From: Candidatus Binatia bacterium
Lineage (GTDB): Bacteria; Desulfobacterota; Binatia; UBA12015
Reading direction: 5' to 3'
Assembly (NCBI GenBank): GCA_029243485.1
Contig: JAQWRY010000064.1
Location: 62,001-126,000, forward strand
DNA: 64,000 nt
The position numbers and the translations under genes are program-made. The notes under the pieces were generated by a model. It had not been told where the DNA came from. It searched no databases and saw only the letters and a list, made by a program, of their open reading frames with translations. This document shows, piece by piece, positions 1 to 8,634 of the stretch (positions within the stretch are counted from its first letter, which is position 1; every line of letters starts with the position of its first letter).

Positions 1-1556
1 CAATATTGCTCGCGCAGCCGGTACTTTTGGAGCTTCCCGGTCGCGGTCCGGGGCAGTTCCGCCGGGAAGTCGATCGAGGTTGGGCACTTGAAGTGCGCGA
101 GCCGTTCGCGGCAAAAGGCGATCAGGTCGTCTGCGGTGGCAGCTTCCCCGGGGCGCAGCACGACGAGCGCCTTCGGAGTCTCGCCCCATTTTTCGTGGGG
201 GACGCCGATTACCGCGCACTCGAGTACGGCCGGATGTTGGAAGAGGGCGTCCTCGATCTCCGGTGAACTGATGTTCTCGCCCCCGGAGATGATGACGTCC
301 TTCTTCCTATCGACGATGTGGATGCTCCGGGTCGCGTCCCAGACGCCGAGGTCGCCGGTGTGGAAGTAGCCGCCCCGAATCGCCTTGGCGGTTTCCTCCG
401 GTTGTTCCCAGTACCCGGCGAAGACGACGTTCGAGCGGGCGCAGACCTCCCCGACGGTCTCATCGTCCTGCGGAACCTCGTTGCCGTCGTCGTCGAGGAG
501 GACGATCTCCACGCCGAGTCCTTGGACGCCGGCGCGAGATCGCCGAGGCCAGTTCTCCTTCTCGGTGTGATGATCCGGCCGGGAGACGGTGAGAAGGGGA
601 GACGTTTCCGTAAGGCCGTAGATCTGGATGAAGTCCCAGCCGAGCTCTTTCTCGAGTCGTTGGATGAAGGCGGAGGGGGGCGGCGCGCCGGCCACGACGA
701 ATCGAGGTCGGGTTGTGATCGAGTGCTTGCTCGCGTCGGGGTAGTCGAGGACCGCCCGCAGGACGGCGGGCGCCATGCACGCAAACGTGACCTTCTCGGT
801 TTCGATGAGGCGCCAGATATCGCCGCCGTCGACGGCGCGCAGGACGACATGGGTGCCGCCGACGCCGGTGAGGGCGTACACGCCGCCCCAGCCGTTGCAG
901 TGGAACATGGGGAGCGTCCACAGTTCGACGTCGTGGTGCTCGATGCCGAGGTGCGCGATCAGGTTGTATGCGTTCAGATAGAGGCCGCGGTGCGTCAGCA
1001 TCACGCCCTTGGGCCGAGCCGTGGTTCCGGAGGTGTAGTTGATCGACACGACGTCGTTCTCATCGAACTCTTGTGTCGGGGGTGCCGCGTCCGACGCCGC
1101 CGCGACCAGCGTCTCCCAATCCTGCCAGCCCTCCGCCGCCGGTTCGTGGTTCGGCTGCGATGCCGAAATCCAGTGCTCGACTGACGAGAGGCTCGATCGG
1201 ATCTGGTCGACCACCGACGTCTGTTCCCGATCCACCAGGACGACCTTCACGCCGGCGTGGTTCAAAATGTACTCGTGGTCCTCGGGCACCAGGCGGTAGT
1301 TCAGGGGGACGAGAATCGCTCCGATCTGACTGGTTCCGTAGATACTCTCGAGGAAGAAGTGCGAGTTCGGAGAGAGGATGCAGACGCGGTCCCCCTTCTT
1401 CACGCCGAGCGCGAGCAGCGCATTCGAAAGGCGGTTCGCGCGTTCTTGGTACTGCGTGTAGGTGAACCGTTGCTCGCCGTCGATGATCGCGACTTTGTCG
1501 GAGTACAGCCGCGCGGCGCGGTGAAGGAATTCGTTGATCAGGAGTGGGACCTGCAT
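1..1556 (-). CDS. AMP-dependent acyl-CoA synthetase (fatty-acid CoA ligase), 3' end cut by window edge
   Basis: The enzyme would activate a carboxylic acid with ATP and load it onto CoA in the cytoplasm. Reading from an ATG at 1556 gives at least 518 residues of the ANL superfamily. The adenylate-forming P-loop NYTSGTTARPKG lies near residues 173-184, the hinge-region HTGDLG near residue 400, and the C-terminal catalytic lysine motif TGKLQK is just inside the left edge, so only a few residues are missing. Full-length relatives have about 510-550 residues. It lies downstream of the GH3 gene on the same strand. Substrate is not readable; long- or medium-chain fatty acids are likely from the context of acyl-CoA genes. 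Family call is secure. Confidence 0.93.
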   Translation of the reverse strand, partial: MQVPLLINEFLHRAARLYSDKVAIIDGEQRFTYTQYQERANRLSNALLALGVKKGDRVCILSPNSHFFLESIYGTSQIGAILVPLNYRLVPEDHEYILNHAGVKVVLVDREQTSVVDQIRSSLSSVEHWISASQPNHEPAAEGWQDWETLVAAASDAAPPTQEFDENDVVSINYTSGTTARPKGVMLTHRGLYLNAYNLIAHLGIEHHDVELWTLPMFHCNGWGGVYALTGVGGTHVVLRAVDGGDIWRLIETEKVTFACMAPAVLRAVLDYPDASKHSITTRPRFVVAGAPPPSAFIQRLEKELGWDFIQIYGLTETSPLLTVSRPDHHTEKENWPRRSRAGVQGLGVEIVLLDDDGNEVPQDDETVGEVCARSNVVFAGYWEQPEETAKAIRGGYFHTGDLGVWDATRSIHIVDRKKDVIISGGENISSPEIEDALFQHPAVLECAVIGVPHEKWGETPKALVVLRPGEAATADDLIAFCRERLAHFKCPTSIDFPAELPRTATGKLQKYRLREQY

Positions 1557-1573
1557 GGAACCTCCGAAGGATT

Positions 1574-1758
1574 TCAGGAGCCGCCGTGGAGCGAACGATC
1601 AAAGAATCCGATCACGCGCTCGCGGAACTCCTCGGGGTAGGAATTGATGGTCGCGGCGCGATTCGGTCGACGACGTCGATTGGAGCGGGCGCGTCGAGGG
1701 GGTCGATGCCCACGCCGTCGGCCGCCGCGAGCGCGATCCGTACGATCCACTTGGTCAC
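1574..1758 (-). pseudogene. Small ORF or decayed remnant downstream of the beta-glucosidase
   Basis: A GTG at 1758 overlaps the TGA stop of the upstream GH3 gene (GTGA) and opens a 48-codon frame beginning MTKWIVRIALAAADG and closing at 1612. The last 25 codons of a second frame, ending at 1574 with PEEFRERVIGFFDRSLHGGS, look more protein-like than the in-frame tail. One reading is a gene of about 60 codons with a frameshift near 1650; another is that both frames are chance open sequence. No family is recognised. The stop-start overlap is the only positional support. Confidence 0.28.
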
Positions 1759-4334
1759 GACTCGGCCGTCGGCCCCTTCGCCGAAAGGAAGGCGTCCTCT
1801 GTGATCGTGAGGGGAATCGTGTGTGCGATGTCGGCCGACGATCGGCCGACCCGAATCTCGTAGTCGCCTGCGTCGATGTACCAGCCGGGCTCCGTGCGTT
1901 CGGCGTCCGCGACGCCACCGGGGAGCATGTTCGCGATCGCCCCGAGTTTTTCTTTCAGCGCGGCTTGGTCCGGCGCACAGGGGTCCCAGTACGCGAACGC
2001 ACGATCTTCCAATGACATCGTAACCGTCGCGCGTTGGCCGGGCTCGAGCCAGACCTTCGCGAACGCCTTCAGCTCCTTCTCCGGCCGAACGAGTCGCGGC
2101 CGCTTCGGGGCGACGTAGGCCTGGACGACCTCGGCGCCGCGTCGCTTGCCGGTGTTCTTGACCGAGACGCGAAGGAGCAGGGGCCCGCCCGGCGCATGGC
2201 CGCTCGAGGCGAGTTCCGGCTTGCTGATCTCGAACGTGGAGTAGGAGAGGCCGTGGCCGAAGGGGTAGCGGACGGGTATCTTCCGGGTATCGAACCACCG
2301 GTACCCGACCAACACGCCTTCGCCGTATCGAACCTCGCCGTTCTCGCCGGGGAAGTTCCCGTATGAGGGATTGTGTTCCAGCCGCTCGGGGAACGTGGTG
2401 GGAAGTCGTCCGGCCGGCTCCGCTTCGCCCAGAAGGATATCGGCGATCGCGTTGCCCATCTCCTGGCCTCCGAGCCAGGAATGCAGGACGGCGGAGACGT
2501 CGTCGGCCCAATCCATGGTGACGGGCGAGCCGGTGTTCACGACGACGATGGTCTTCTCATTCGCCGCGCGCACGCGCCGGATGAGCTCATCCTGGTCGCC
2601 GGGGAGATCCATCGAGCGCCGATCGTGCCCTTCGGACTCCCACTCGTCGCTCGTGCCGACCATCACGATCGCGACGTCGGCGTCGGCCGCGAGTTGGGCT
2701 GCCTTCCCGACCATGTCCTGTTCCACGGGTGGGCGGTGTCCGACTTGGGCACCGCGCAGAAGGAACGAGTCACGGGTGCTGTACTCGATCATGAGGTCGA
2801 CGCTCCGGCCGGCTTCGAGGTCGACCCGGGCTTCGATCTCTTCGCTGCCCATCCCGAAGAACTGCGTTCCTCGCGGCGGCTGGACGGAGACACCGTCGAG
2901 TACGGTCTTTCCGTCGATCAGCACTCGCGCCTGTCCGGCCTGTACGAGCGTGAAGACGTGCGCGCCCGAAACGTCGGGGGTGAAGCGCGCCGTGGCTCGC
3001 ACCGAGAAATTGTCGGCGGCGATGCCGTCTGCGGGCGACCCGAAGAACATCAGGCGGGCGTCGTCGTAGACGAGGTGGGCGGCGGGCTCGCCTTCGCAGT
3101 CGAGGTTGGTGAAGAGATCGACCGCGAGGCCGGGCTCTCCGCTTTGTGTCGTGAGGACGGACCGCGTGATTGGTCGCGCCGTCCGGTCGATATCGCAGCC
3201 CCGGTGGTGCAGGAGGGTTGCCTTGCCTTCAAGCCGTTCCTGCATCACCTCGAGGGCCGGCACCCGGTAGTGGGGGCGCAGCGCGGCGGACCCTCCGCCC
3301 ATGATGTGCGCTCGGCCCCAGTTGGGGCCGACGAGCGCGACGGTGCCGAGCGTGGACGCGTCGAGGGGAAGGAGCCCATCGTTGCGGAGCAGCACCATGG
3401 ACTCGGACGCGGCCTGCCGGGCGAGGGTGCGATGCTCGGGCCTGTCTTCGGAGCGCTCCGGCTTGTCGGCGGAATCCTTCCAGGCGCGAAGTTGGTCGAC
3501 CACGCCGAGAATCCGCCGCGCCATCTCGTCGACGACGCTCTCTTCGAGCTCGCCGTTGCGGACGGCCTCCGCGATCACGGCACCGAAGAACCGACCCGGC
3601 CCGGGCATCTGGAGGTCGAGCCCGGCGCGCGACGAGCCGGCCGTGTCCCCGGCCGAGAACCAGTCGGTCATGACGATGCCGCGAAATCCCCATTCGTCGC
3701 GGAGCACCTTCGTGAGGAGCCAGTCGTTCTCCGAACAGTAGGTGCCGTTCACGCGGTTGTAGCCGGTCATGATGGCGAGGACGCCGCCTTCGCGGACGGC
3801 GAGTTCGAACGGGAGCAAGTAGATTTCGCGCAAGGCTCGATCGTCGACCACCGAGTTCATGCTGTAGCGCTCGAACTCCGCGTCGTTTGCGACGAAGTGC
3901 TTGGCCGTCGCCGCGACACCGTAGGACTGGACCCCGCGGACGAAGGCCGCGGCGGTCTGGCCGGAGAGGAGCGGGTCCTCCGAGTAGCACTCGAAGCTTC
4001 GTCCGCCGAGAGGTGAGCGGTGCATGTTGATGGTCGGGGCGAGCAGAACGCGGCAGGACTTGGTGCGTGCCTCTTCGCCGAGCATCGCTCCGATCTTCTG
4101 AACGAGCTCCAGATTCCAGGTCGCGCCCAGGGCGGATCCGCAGGGAACGCAGGCGGCGGTGGCGGCGCCGGCACCGAGGAGGGCGTCGCCACGGGCGCCG
4201 TTGGGCCCGTCGGTCATCTTCAGGGCTGGGACTCCCAGGCGCTCGATCGCGACCGTGTTCCACATGTCGGCCCCGGCGGTCAGGAGTGCCTTCTCGTCGA
4301 GTGTGAGGTCGTCTAGGAGCTTGTTGTAGGCCAT
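1755..4334 (-). CDS. Beta-glucosidase, glycoside hydrolase family 3 with PA14 domain
   Basis: Predicted to cleave terminal beta-linked glucose or related sugars. From MAYNKLL (4334) it has 859 residues, normal for GH3 enzymes with a PA14 insert. The catalytic nucleophile is Asp224 in GIVMTDWFS. KHFVANDAE and a following NSVVDDRALRE segment match the GH3 TIM-barrel core; a PA14-like beta domain lies around residues 400-520 (VSGAHVFTLVQAGQARVLIDG), and a fibronectin-III-like C-terminal domain around 690-770. No signal peptide is visible, so it is probably cytoplasmic. An earlier ATG at 4364 has a somewhat better SD (GGCGG) and would add ten residues; longer starts run into the divergent gene at 4431. 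Confidence 0.93.
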   Translation of the reverse strand: MAYNKLLDDLTLDEKALLTAGADMWNTVAIERLGVPALKMTDGPNGARGDALLGAGAATAACVPCGSALGATWNLELVQKIGAMLGEEARTKSCRVLLAPTINMHRSPLGGRSFECYSEDPLLSGQTAAAFVRGVQSYGVAATAKHFVANDAEFERYSMNSVVDDRALREIYLLPFELAVREGGVLAIMTGYNRVNGTYCSENDWLLTKVLRDEWGFRGIVMTDWFSAGDTAGSSRAGLDLQMPGPGRFFGAVIAEAVRNGELEESVVDEMARRILGVVDQLRAWKDSADKPERSEDRPEHRTLARQAASESMVLLRNDGLLPLDASTLGTVALVGPNWGRAHIMGGGSAALRPHYRVPALEVMQERLEGKATLLHHRGCDIDRTARPITRSVLTTQSGEPGLAVDLFTNLDCEGEPAAHLVYDDARLMFFGSPADGIAADNFSVRATARFTPDVSGAHVFTLVQAGQARVLIDGKTVLDGVSVQPPRGTQFFGMGSEEIEARVDLEAGRSVDLMIEYSTRDSFLLRGAQVGHRPPVEQDMVGKAAQLAADADVAIVMVGTSDEWESEGHDRRSMDLPGDQDELIRRVRAANEKTIVVVNTGSPVTMDWADDVSAVLHSWLGGQEMGNAIADILLGEAEPAGRLPTTFPERLEHNPSYGNFPGENGEVRYGEGVLVGYRWFDTRKIPVRYPFGHGLSYSTFEISKPELASSGHAPGGPLLLRVSVKNTGKRRGAEVVQAYVAPKRPRLVRPEKELKAFAKVWLEPGQRATVTMSLEDRAFAYWDPCAPDQAALKEKLGAIANMLPGGVADAERTEPGWYIDAGDYEIRVGRSSADIAHTIPLTITEDAFLSAKGPTAES

Positions 4335-4430
4335 GGGTTTTCGTAGCACGACTCCGCCGCCCATATGCAATTCCGCCGGGTGGCGATCGAACCGTCGTTC
4401 CACGTAGAGTGACCGCGGGGAGGACCTCGA

Positions 4431-5666
4431 GTGGATCGGATCGTCTTTACGAATGCGAACTTGTTTGACGGACACTCGGCGCCGCGCGCCGGAGCGACCG
4501 TCGTCGTCGAGGACGGCAGAATTGCGGCTCTAGACCCGCCATCCGTGCCGACAGACGGGCAGCAGATCGACCTCGGCGGGCGGACCCTCATGCCGGGGAT
4601 GGTCCAGGGCCATTTCCACTCGACCTACCGCGACATCGGAGCCCAGAAGTGGGTGTTCGGCTTCGAGAAGGCACCGATCTACCATGGCTACATCGCCGCC
4701 GAGAACGCCCGTTGCGCGCTGCTCTGGGGCTTCACGAGCGTCGTGGGGGCGAGCGCCGCTTGGGATGTCGACCCGTCGCTCCGTGATGCGATCGAAGACG
4801 GCCTCCTCGAAGGCCCCCGAGTCGTCCCGTCGAGTCACGATCTCGTGACAACCGGGGATACGACCGACAACCGGCCGGGCTACATGCACGTATCCAACAC
4901 GGCAGCGGCCCGGGTGTGTGATGGTCCGGACGAGTTCCGCCACGCGGTTCGCGACGAGATCAAACAAGGCGTCGAGATGCTAAAGGTGTTCGCGAGTGGC
5001 GGACACTACGTTTCGCGCCCGCAGGATCACGTCGCGATGACAGCGGCGGAACTCGACGCCGTCGTGGAGGCGGCGCACGGCCGCGGCGCGCGTGTCCGAG
5101 CGCACGCTGCAGGGAAGCGTGCGATCCTGCAGTGTCTCGATGCGGGGGTCGACATCATCGATCACGCCGACGGTCTCGACGACGAGTGCATCGAGCGCAT
5201 CGTGAAGACGGAGACGTTCATCCTGCCGAGCCTGTACCTCCCGCTCTGCATGATGCAGCTGATGGGCGACCCTGCCGAGGAAGGAAAGACCGAATATCGA
5301 ACCGCCGGTGGGCAGGAGTTCGCCTACATGTGTTCGGTCCTGGCAAAGGCCGATGCGGCCGGCGTGCGGATCGCGACCGGGGATGACTTTGGCTCCGTCG
5401 GCGTTCCGCACGGAGACTATGCGAAGGAACTCGAAGTCTATGTGCGCTACGCCGGCATTCCGGCGCAGACCGTGCTGCGGTGGGCGACGAAGAACGGCGG
5501 CGCGATGACGGGGTGGGACGATGTCGGCACGATCGAGGTCGGGAAGCTGGCCGACCTCGTCGTCGTGGACGGCGATCCCACAACGGACATCACGATTCTG
5601 CAGGACCAGGGTCGCCTACACGCGATCCTGAAGGGCGGGCGGTTCGTGAAGCCGCTGCCTGGCTGA
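4431..5666 (+). CDS. Metal-dependent amidohydrolase (imidazolonepropionase/prolidase-like)
   Basis: A 411-residue cytoplasmic hydrolase of the amidohydrolase superfamily. It starts at a GTG preceded by a strong GGGGAGG SD. Metal-site signatures are in order: GHFHST (HxH) near residue 60, a probable carbamylated lysine in MLKVFASGG near 184, RAHAAGK near 223, DHADG near 246 and the TGDDFGS aspartate near 322, followed by the usual ADLVVVDGDP composite beta domain. Substrate is unknown; members act on amide or N-acyl bonds. It heads a plus-strand run with an EthD protein 18 bases downstream and two MaoC subunits, suggesting a catabolic role within an acyl-CoA pathway. Confidence 0.88.
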   Translation: MDRIVFTNANLFDGHSAPRAGATVVVEDGRIAALDPPSVPTDGQQIDLGGRTLMPGMVQGHFHSTYRDIGAQKWVFGFEKAPIYHGYIAAENARCALLWGFTSVVGASAAWDVDPSLRDAIEDGLLEGPRVVPSSHDLVTTGDTTDNRPGYMHVSNTAAARVCDGPDEFRHAVRDEIKQGVEMLKVFASGGHYVSRPQDHVAMTAAELDAVVEAAHGRGARVRAHAAGKRAILQCLDAGVDIIDHADGLDDECIERIVKTETFILPSLYLPLCMMQLMGDPAEEGKTEYRTAGGQEFAYMCSVLAKADAAGVRIATGDDFGSVGVPHGDYAKELEVYVRYAGIPAQTVLRWATKNGGAMTGWDDVGTIEVGKLADLVVVDGDPTTDITILQDQGRLHAILKGGRFVKPLPG

Positions 5667-5684
5667 ACTGAAATCGGAGTCGAC

Positions 5685-6389
5685 ATGGAAAAGCTCGTGT
5701 ACTGTCTTTGGCGCCCGGAGGCTGTGGCCCCACCGGACTTCGCATCGTCGCTTCGAACGGATCTTGCCGACGATCTCGAGGCCCTAGGCGCGATCCGGCT
5801 GCGGATCTTCGTTGCCGACGGGGACGTGGCGGCTGGTGCCGGCCTGCGGCTCTCCGGCCTCGAGGCGCACAAGGAGGGTTTCGTCAGCTTCTGGCTCGAG
5901 ACATCGCAGGACCGCGGGAAGCTCGAAGAGAGGATCGCGAAGGTCGCGTCGCGGGTCGCCGGATATCTAGTGGTCGAGTCGCGGCCCATGGTCGCTGCGC
6001 CGGGCGACGGCCGCGGGGCGCGCTCGCCGGGTTGGGTCCAGGTCACGGGGATCGCACCGAAGGACGGCATCTCGTACGAGCAGTTCCTGTCCCACTGGTA
6101 CGGAGTCCACCGTCAGGTCGCGATCGATACGCAGAGCAGCACGGGGTACGTCCGCAACGAGATCGTCCGGCCGTTGACCGACGACGCACCCGGCTGGTCG
6201 GCCATCGTCGAAGAGACGTTCCCGATCGGGGCGCTGAATGACCCGCGGGTGTTCTACGACGCGCAGGGCTCCGAGGAGCGCTTCAAAGAGAACGCGCGGA
6301 AGATGTTCGAGAGCGTCGAGCAGTTCCTCTCTCTCGAGAAGGTCGATGCGCATCCGATGAGTGAGTACGTGTACGGCCTCGACGGATGA
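5685..6389 (+). CDS. EthD domain-containing protein
   Basis: A 234-residue protein with an EthD-type ferredoxin-like fold. The recognisable core is in the second half, from about residue 120: VTGIAPKDGISYEQFLSHWY followed by GVHRQVAID, which matches the EthD pattern of a substrate-side histidine in a W-x-x-x-H context. The first half (residues 1-105) may be a diverged second EthD-like repeat. EthD proteins accompany degradation pathways and often handle unstable intermediates. SD is GGAG seven bases before the ATG. Its stop overlaps the next start (ATGA), implying translational coupling with the MaoC pair. Confidence 0.85.
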   Translation: MEKLVYCLWRPEAVAPPDFASSLRTDLADDLEALGAIRLRIFVADGDVAAGAGLRLSGLEAHKEGFVSFWLETSQDRGKLEERIAKVASRVAGYLVVESRPMVAAPGDGRGARSPGWVQVTGIAPKDGISYEQFLSHWYGVHRQVAIDTQSSTGYVRNEIVRPLTDDAPGWSAIVEETFPIGALNDPRVFYDAQGSEERFKENARKMFESVEQFLSLEKVDAHPMSEYVYGLDG

Positions 6390-6874
6390 AGACGTTTCGG
6401 TTCCCGGTGGAAGCCGGTCAGGTGCTTCAGTTCGCGCGCGCCATCGGAGATTCCAACCCCGTGTACACGGACCCCGACTCGCCCGCAGCGAAGGCGGCGG
6501 GAGGTGTTCTTGCGCCGCCGACGTTCACGCAAGCGGCCGATCACTACGAGCCCGGGTACATTCGTCGCCCAGAGCCCGGTGTTGCGTGGTTCGGTTCCGG
6601 TACGGAGCCGATCAGCGCGACAGAGGGTGCGTTCAACACCGAGGGAGGTTCGGGATTCCACGCTGAGCAGCGGTTCGAGTATCACCAGCCCGTTCGTCCG
6701 GGGCAGATGCTGACCGTGGAGGTGAAGCCGGGCAACATGTGGGAGAAGGACGGGCGTCGCGGCGGCAAGCTCAAGTTCACGGAGACCGTTCAGGAGTTTC
6801 GGGATGAGAGCGGGGCGCTCGTCGTCACGGCGACCTTCGTCGGAGTTACGACCGAGAAGCGAGTGGACGGATGA
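6386..6874 (+). CDS. MaoC-like / FAS1-type dehydratase, non-catalytic-type subunit (HadA/HadC-like)
   Basis: A 162-residue hotdog-fold protein: FARAIGDSNPVYTDP followed by AKAAGGVLAPPTF near residues 16-52 is the N-terminal FAS1-like dehydratase signature. In known heterodimers such as mycobacterial HadAB this subunit carries the long substrate-binding side, while the partner supplies the hydratase motif. It starts within the EthD stop codon and overlaps the following gene by four bases, so the two MaoC polypeptides are probably made in equal amounts and form one (R)-specific enoyl-CoA hydratase / 3-hydroxyacyl dehydratase. Confidence 0.87.
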   Translation: MKTFRFPVEAGQVLQFARAIGDSNPVYTDPDSPAAKAAGGVLAPPTFTQAADHYEPGYIRRPEPGVAWFGSGTEPISATEGAFNTEGGSGFHAEQRFEYHQPVRPGQMLTVEVKPGNMWEKDGRRGGKLKFTETVQEFRDESGALVVTATFVGVTTEKRVDG

Positions 6875-7290
6875 CGCTGCGCGCCGCGGACCTCGAGGTT
6901 GGGACCGTCTTCGAGCGGGTGGTCGTCGACGACCTCAAGCGCACGCAGCTCGTGATGTACTCGGGTGCCTCTGGCGATTTCCATCCGTTCCACAGCGACG
7001 AGATCTTCGCGAAGGCGGCGGGTTCGCCTCGCGGAGTCTTCGGACACGGGATGTTCACGATGGCCGTGACGGGCCGACTGCTGACCGACACAGTCGGCGA
7101 CGGCCGCCTCACGTCCTACACCGCTCGCTTCATCGGTCAGATCTGGCCCGGCGATACGCTGACGACCCGAGCGACGGTGGTTGGTCTGGACGACGACTCT
7201 GGATCTCCGCGGGTCGAACTCGAGATCGAAACGCGCACGCAGGACGACGTCGTCGTTCTCTCCGGCCGGGCGACGGCGCGGGCCGATTGA
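6871..7290 (+). CDS. MaoC-like dehydratase, catalytic subunit (HadB-like)
   Basis: A 139-residue hotdog-fold protein. The hydratase-2 motif is visible as YSGASGDFHPFHSDEIFAKA (residues 28-47), with the catalytic Asp and His in the D-x-x-P-x-H pattern, followed by GVFGHGMF. Predicted to hydrate or dehydrate (R)-3-hydroxyacyl thioesters together with the 162-residue partner immediately upstream, with which it overlaps by ATGA. Length is typical of stand-alone MaoC domains. Confidence 0.9.
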   Translation: MTLRAADLEVGTVFERVVVDDLKRTQLVMYSGASGDFHPFHSDEIFAKAAGSPRGVFGHGMFTMAVTGRLLTDTVGDGRLTSYTARFIGQIWPGDTLTTRATVVGLDDDSGSPRVELEIETRTQDDVVVLSGRATARAD

Positions 7291-7325
7291 CCCAGCCCAG
7301 ACCTTCAGAGAAGCTCGGAGGACTC

Positions 7326-7709
7326 ATGGACGAGATCCGGCAGACGTGGTGCGGAGGAGTGCGCCTTCTGGTGCTCGTTGCGATGGCTTTGTGCCTCGCG
7401 GTTGGCAGCGGAAGCGCTCTGGCGGCAGGTGGCTTCAAGACCGGTGAAGATCTGGTTCGCCAGTTCAACATGGGTGATGAGGGCCGCGCCGAACAGTCGG
7501 CGTACATCGTGGGCGTCCTCGACGGCGAGAACATCGTCTCGACGGTCGCGAAGTTCAAGTCGCCGATCTGCCTGCCAAGCGGGGTGCCGACGCAGCACCT
7601 GAGCCTCCTCGTGCAGGAGTGGCTCGAGAGCCACCCGGATCGCCAGCATCAGCAAGCCGCGAACCTCGTGCTGACGGCGGTGAAGGAGTCGTTTCCCTGC
7701 CGTCCGTAG
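7326..7709 (+). CDS. Secreted Rap1a/Tai-like family protein
   Basis: A 127-residue protein with a signal peptide (hydrophobic residues 12-33, cleavage likely after ALA near residue 33). The mature part shows the Rap1a/Tai pattern: a YIVGVLDG segment, a Cys in ICLPSGVPTQHLSLLVQEWL, ESHPDRQHQQAANLV and a terminal ESFPC. Founding members are periplasmic immunity proteins against type VI amidase effectors, but the fold is widespread in proteins without that role, and no toxin gene is adjacent. SD is GGAGG ahead of the ATG. Family call comes from motif memory, not a search. Confidence 0.68.
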   Translation: MDEIRQTWCGGVRLLVLVAMALCLAVGSGSALAAGGFKTGEDLVRQFNMGDEGRAEQSAYIVGVLDGENIVSTVAKFKSPICLPSGVPTQHLSLLVQEWLESHPDRQHQQAANLVLTAVKESFPCRP

Positions 7710-7780
7710 GGCTGTGGGCGATGGACGCGCCGGTTCCAACCGCGTTGCGGCGCGGCTCACTGGTCGAGTACCTCTAGGAG

Positions 7781-8617
7781 ATGGATCCTGCTTTCGAAGC
7801 CGAAGATCTCACGACCCTCCTGACGCTCGAGAACGACGGTGCCGACCAGTTTTTCGCGTCCGCGGCCCACTATCCGTGGGGCCGGGTCTACGGGGGACTG
7901 GTCGTTGCCCAGGCGCTCGCGGCAGCGGCGCGAACGGTGGAGGAGAGGTACAGAGTTCATTCCCTGCACGCCTATTTCATTCGCGGCGGCAACTCCGATG
8001 AGAAGATCCGCTACGAGGTCGATCGGATCCGCGACGGCCGTTCGTTCTGCACCCGGCGGGCGGTCGCCAGACAGTCGTCCGGCGCGATTCTCAACCTGTC
8101 GGCGTCTTTCCAGGTCGCCGAGGACGAGGCGGCCGATGCTCAGAACGTCCCGTTCCCCGGGGGCGTCCCCGGCCCGGACGATCTTCCCGTGGCACCCGAT
8201 AGTTGGAGCCGCGTGCTCGAGAACAAGCCGGTGCCGATGAAGGAGTGGTTCGGTCAGGCGCGCAACTGGATTCGCGTACGCGAGCGGCTAGGAGACGACC
8301 CCACGGGGCACGCGGCCGGGCTCGCGTATGCGTCCGACGACGTTCTCATCGATGCGGCGGCGCGCTGCCATCCGAAGTGCCCTGCGCCGGATGACGAAGG
8401 CAACCACCACCACGATCTCTTCATGGCGGCGAGCCTCGACCACGCAATCTGGTTCCACCGACCGTTCCGGGCCGACGATTGGCTTCTGCACGACGTCCGG
8501 GCCCGAGGCATGCGAGGGGGACGCGGGCTTTCGATCGCAGACCTCTTCGACCAAGGCGGCCACCACGTCGCCACGGTCACTCAGGAGTGCCTGCTGCGGG
8601 AGATCCGCCCGCGTTGA
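7781..8617 (+). CDS. tesB: Acyl-CoA thioesterase II (TesB type)
   Basis: A 278-residue double-hotdog thioesterase that would hydrolyse acyl-CoA to free acid and CoA. The N-terminal hotdog has GRVYGGLVVAQALAAAA (about residues 29-45) and VHSLHAYFIRGG; the C-terminal hotdog has SLDHAIWFHRPFRADDWLL and the conserved Gln in TVTQECLLRE close to the end. Length fits the family (about 280-290). The TAGGAG before the ATG is unusually close to the start codon, so expression may be low or initiation slightly different. It follows the MaoC/EthD run on the same strand. Confidence 0.92.
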   Translation: MDPAFEAEDLTTLLTLENDGADQFFASAAHYPWGRVYGGLVVAQALAAAARTVEERYRVHSLHAYFIRGGNSDEKIRYEVDRIRDGRSFCTRRAVARQSSGAILNLSASFQVAEDEAADAQNVPFPGGVPGPDDLPVAPDSWSRVLENKPVPMKEWFGQARNWIRVRERLGDDPTGHAAGLAYASDDVLIDAAARCHPKCPAPDDEGNHHHDLFMAASLDHAIWFHRPFRADDWLLHDVRARGMRGGRGLSIADLFDQGGHHVATVTQECLLREIRPR

Positions 8618-8634
8618 CGCGGACGGCGGCCGCT

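Noticed and set aside
2373..4016. 547-codon plus-strand frame opposite the GH3 gene
   Set aside because: The minus strand carries intact GH3 motifs with the catalytic Asp; the plus frame has no recognisable domain.
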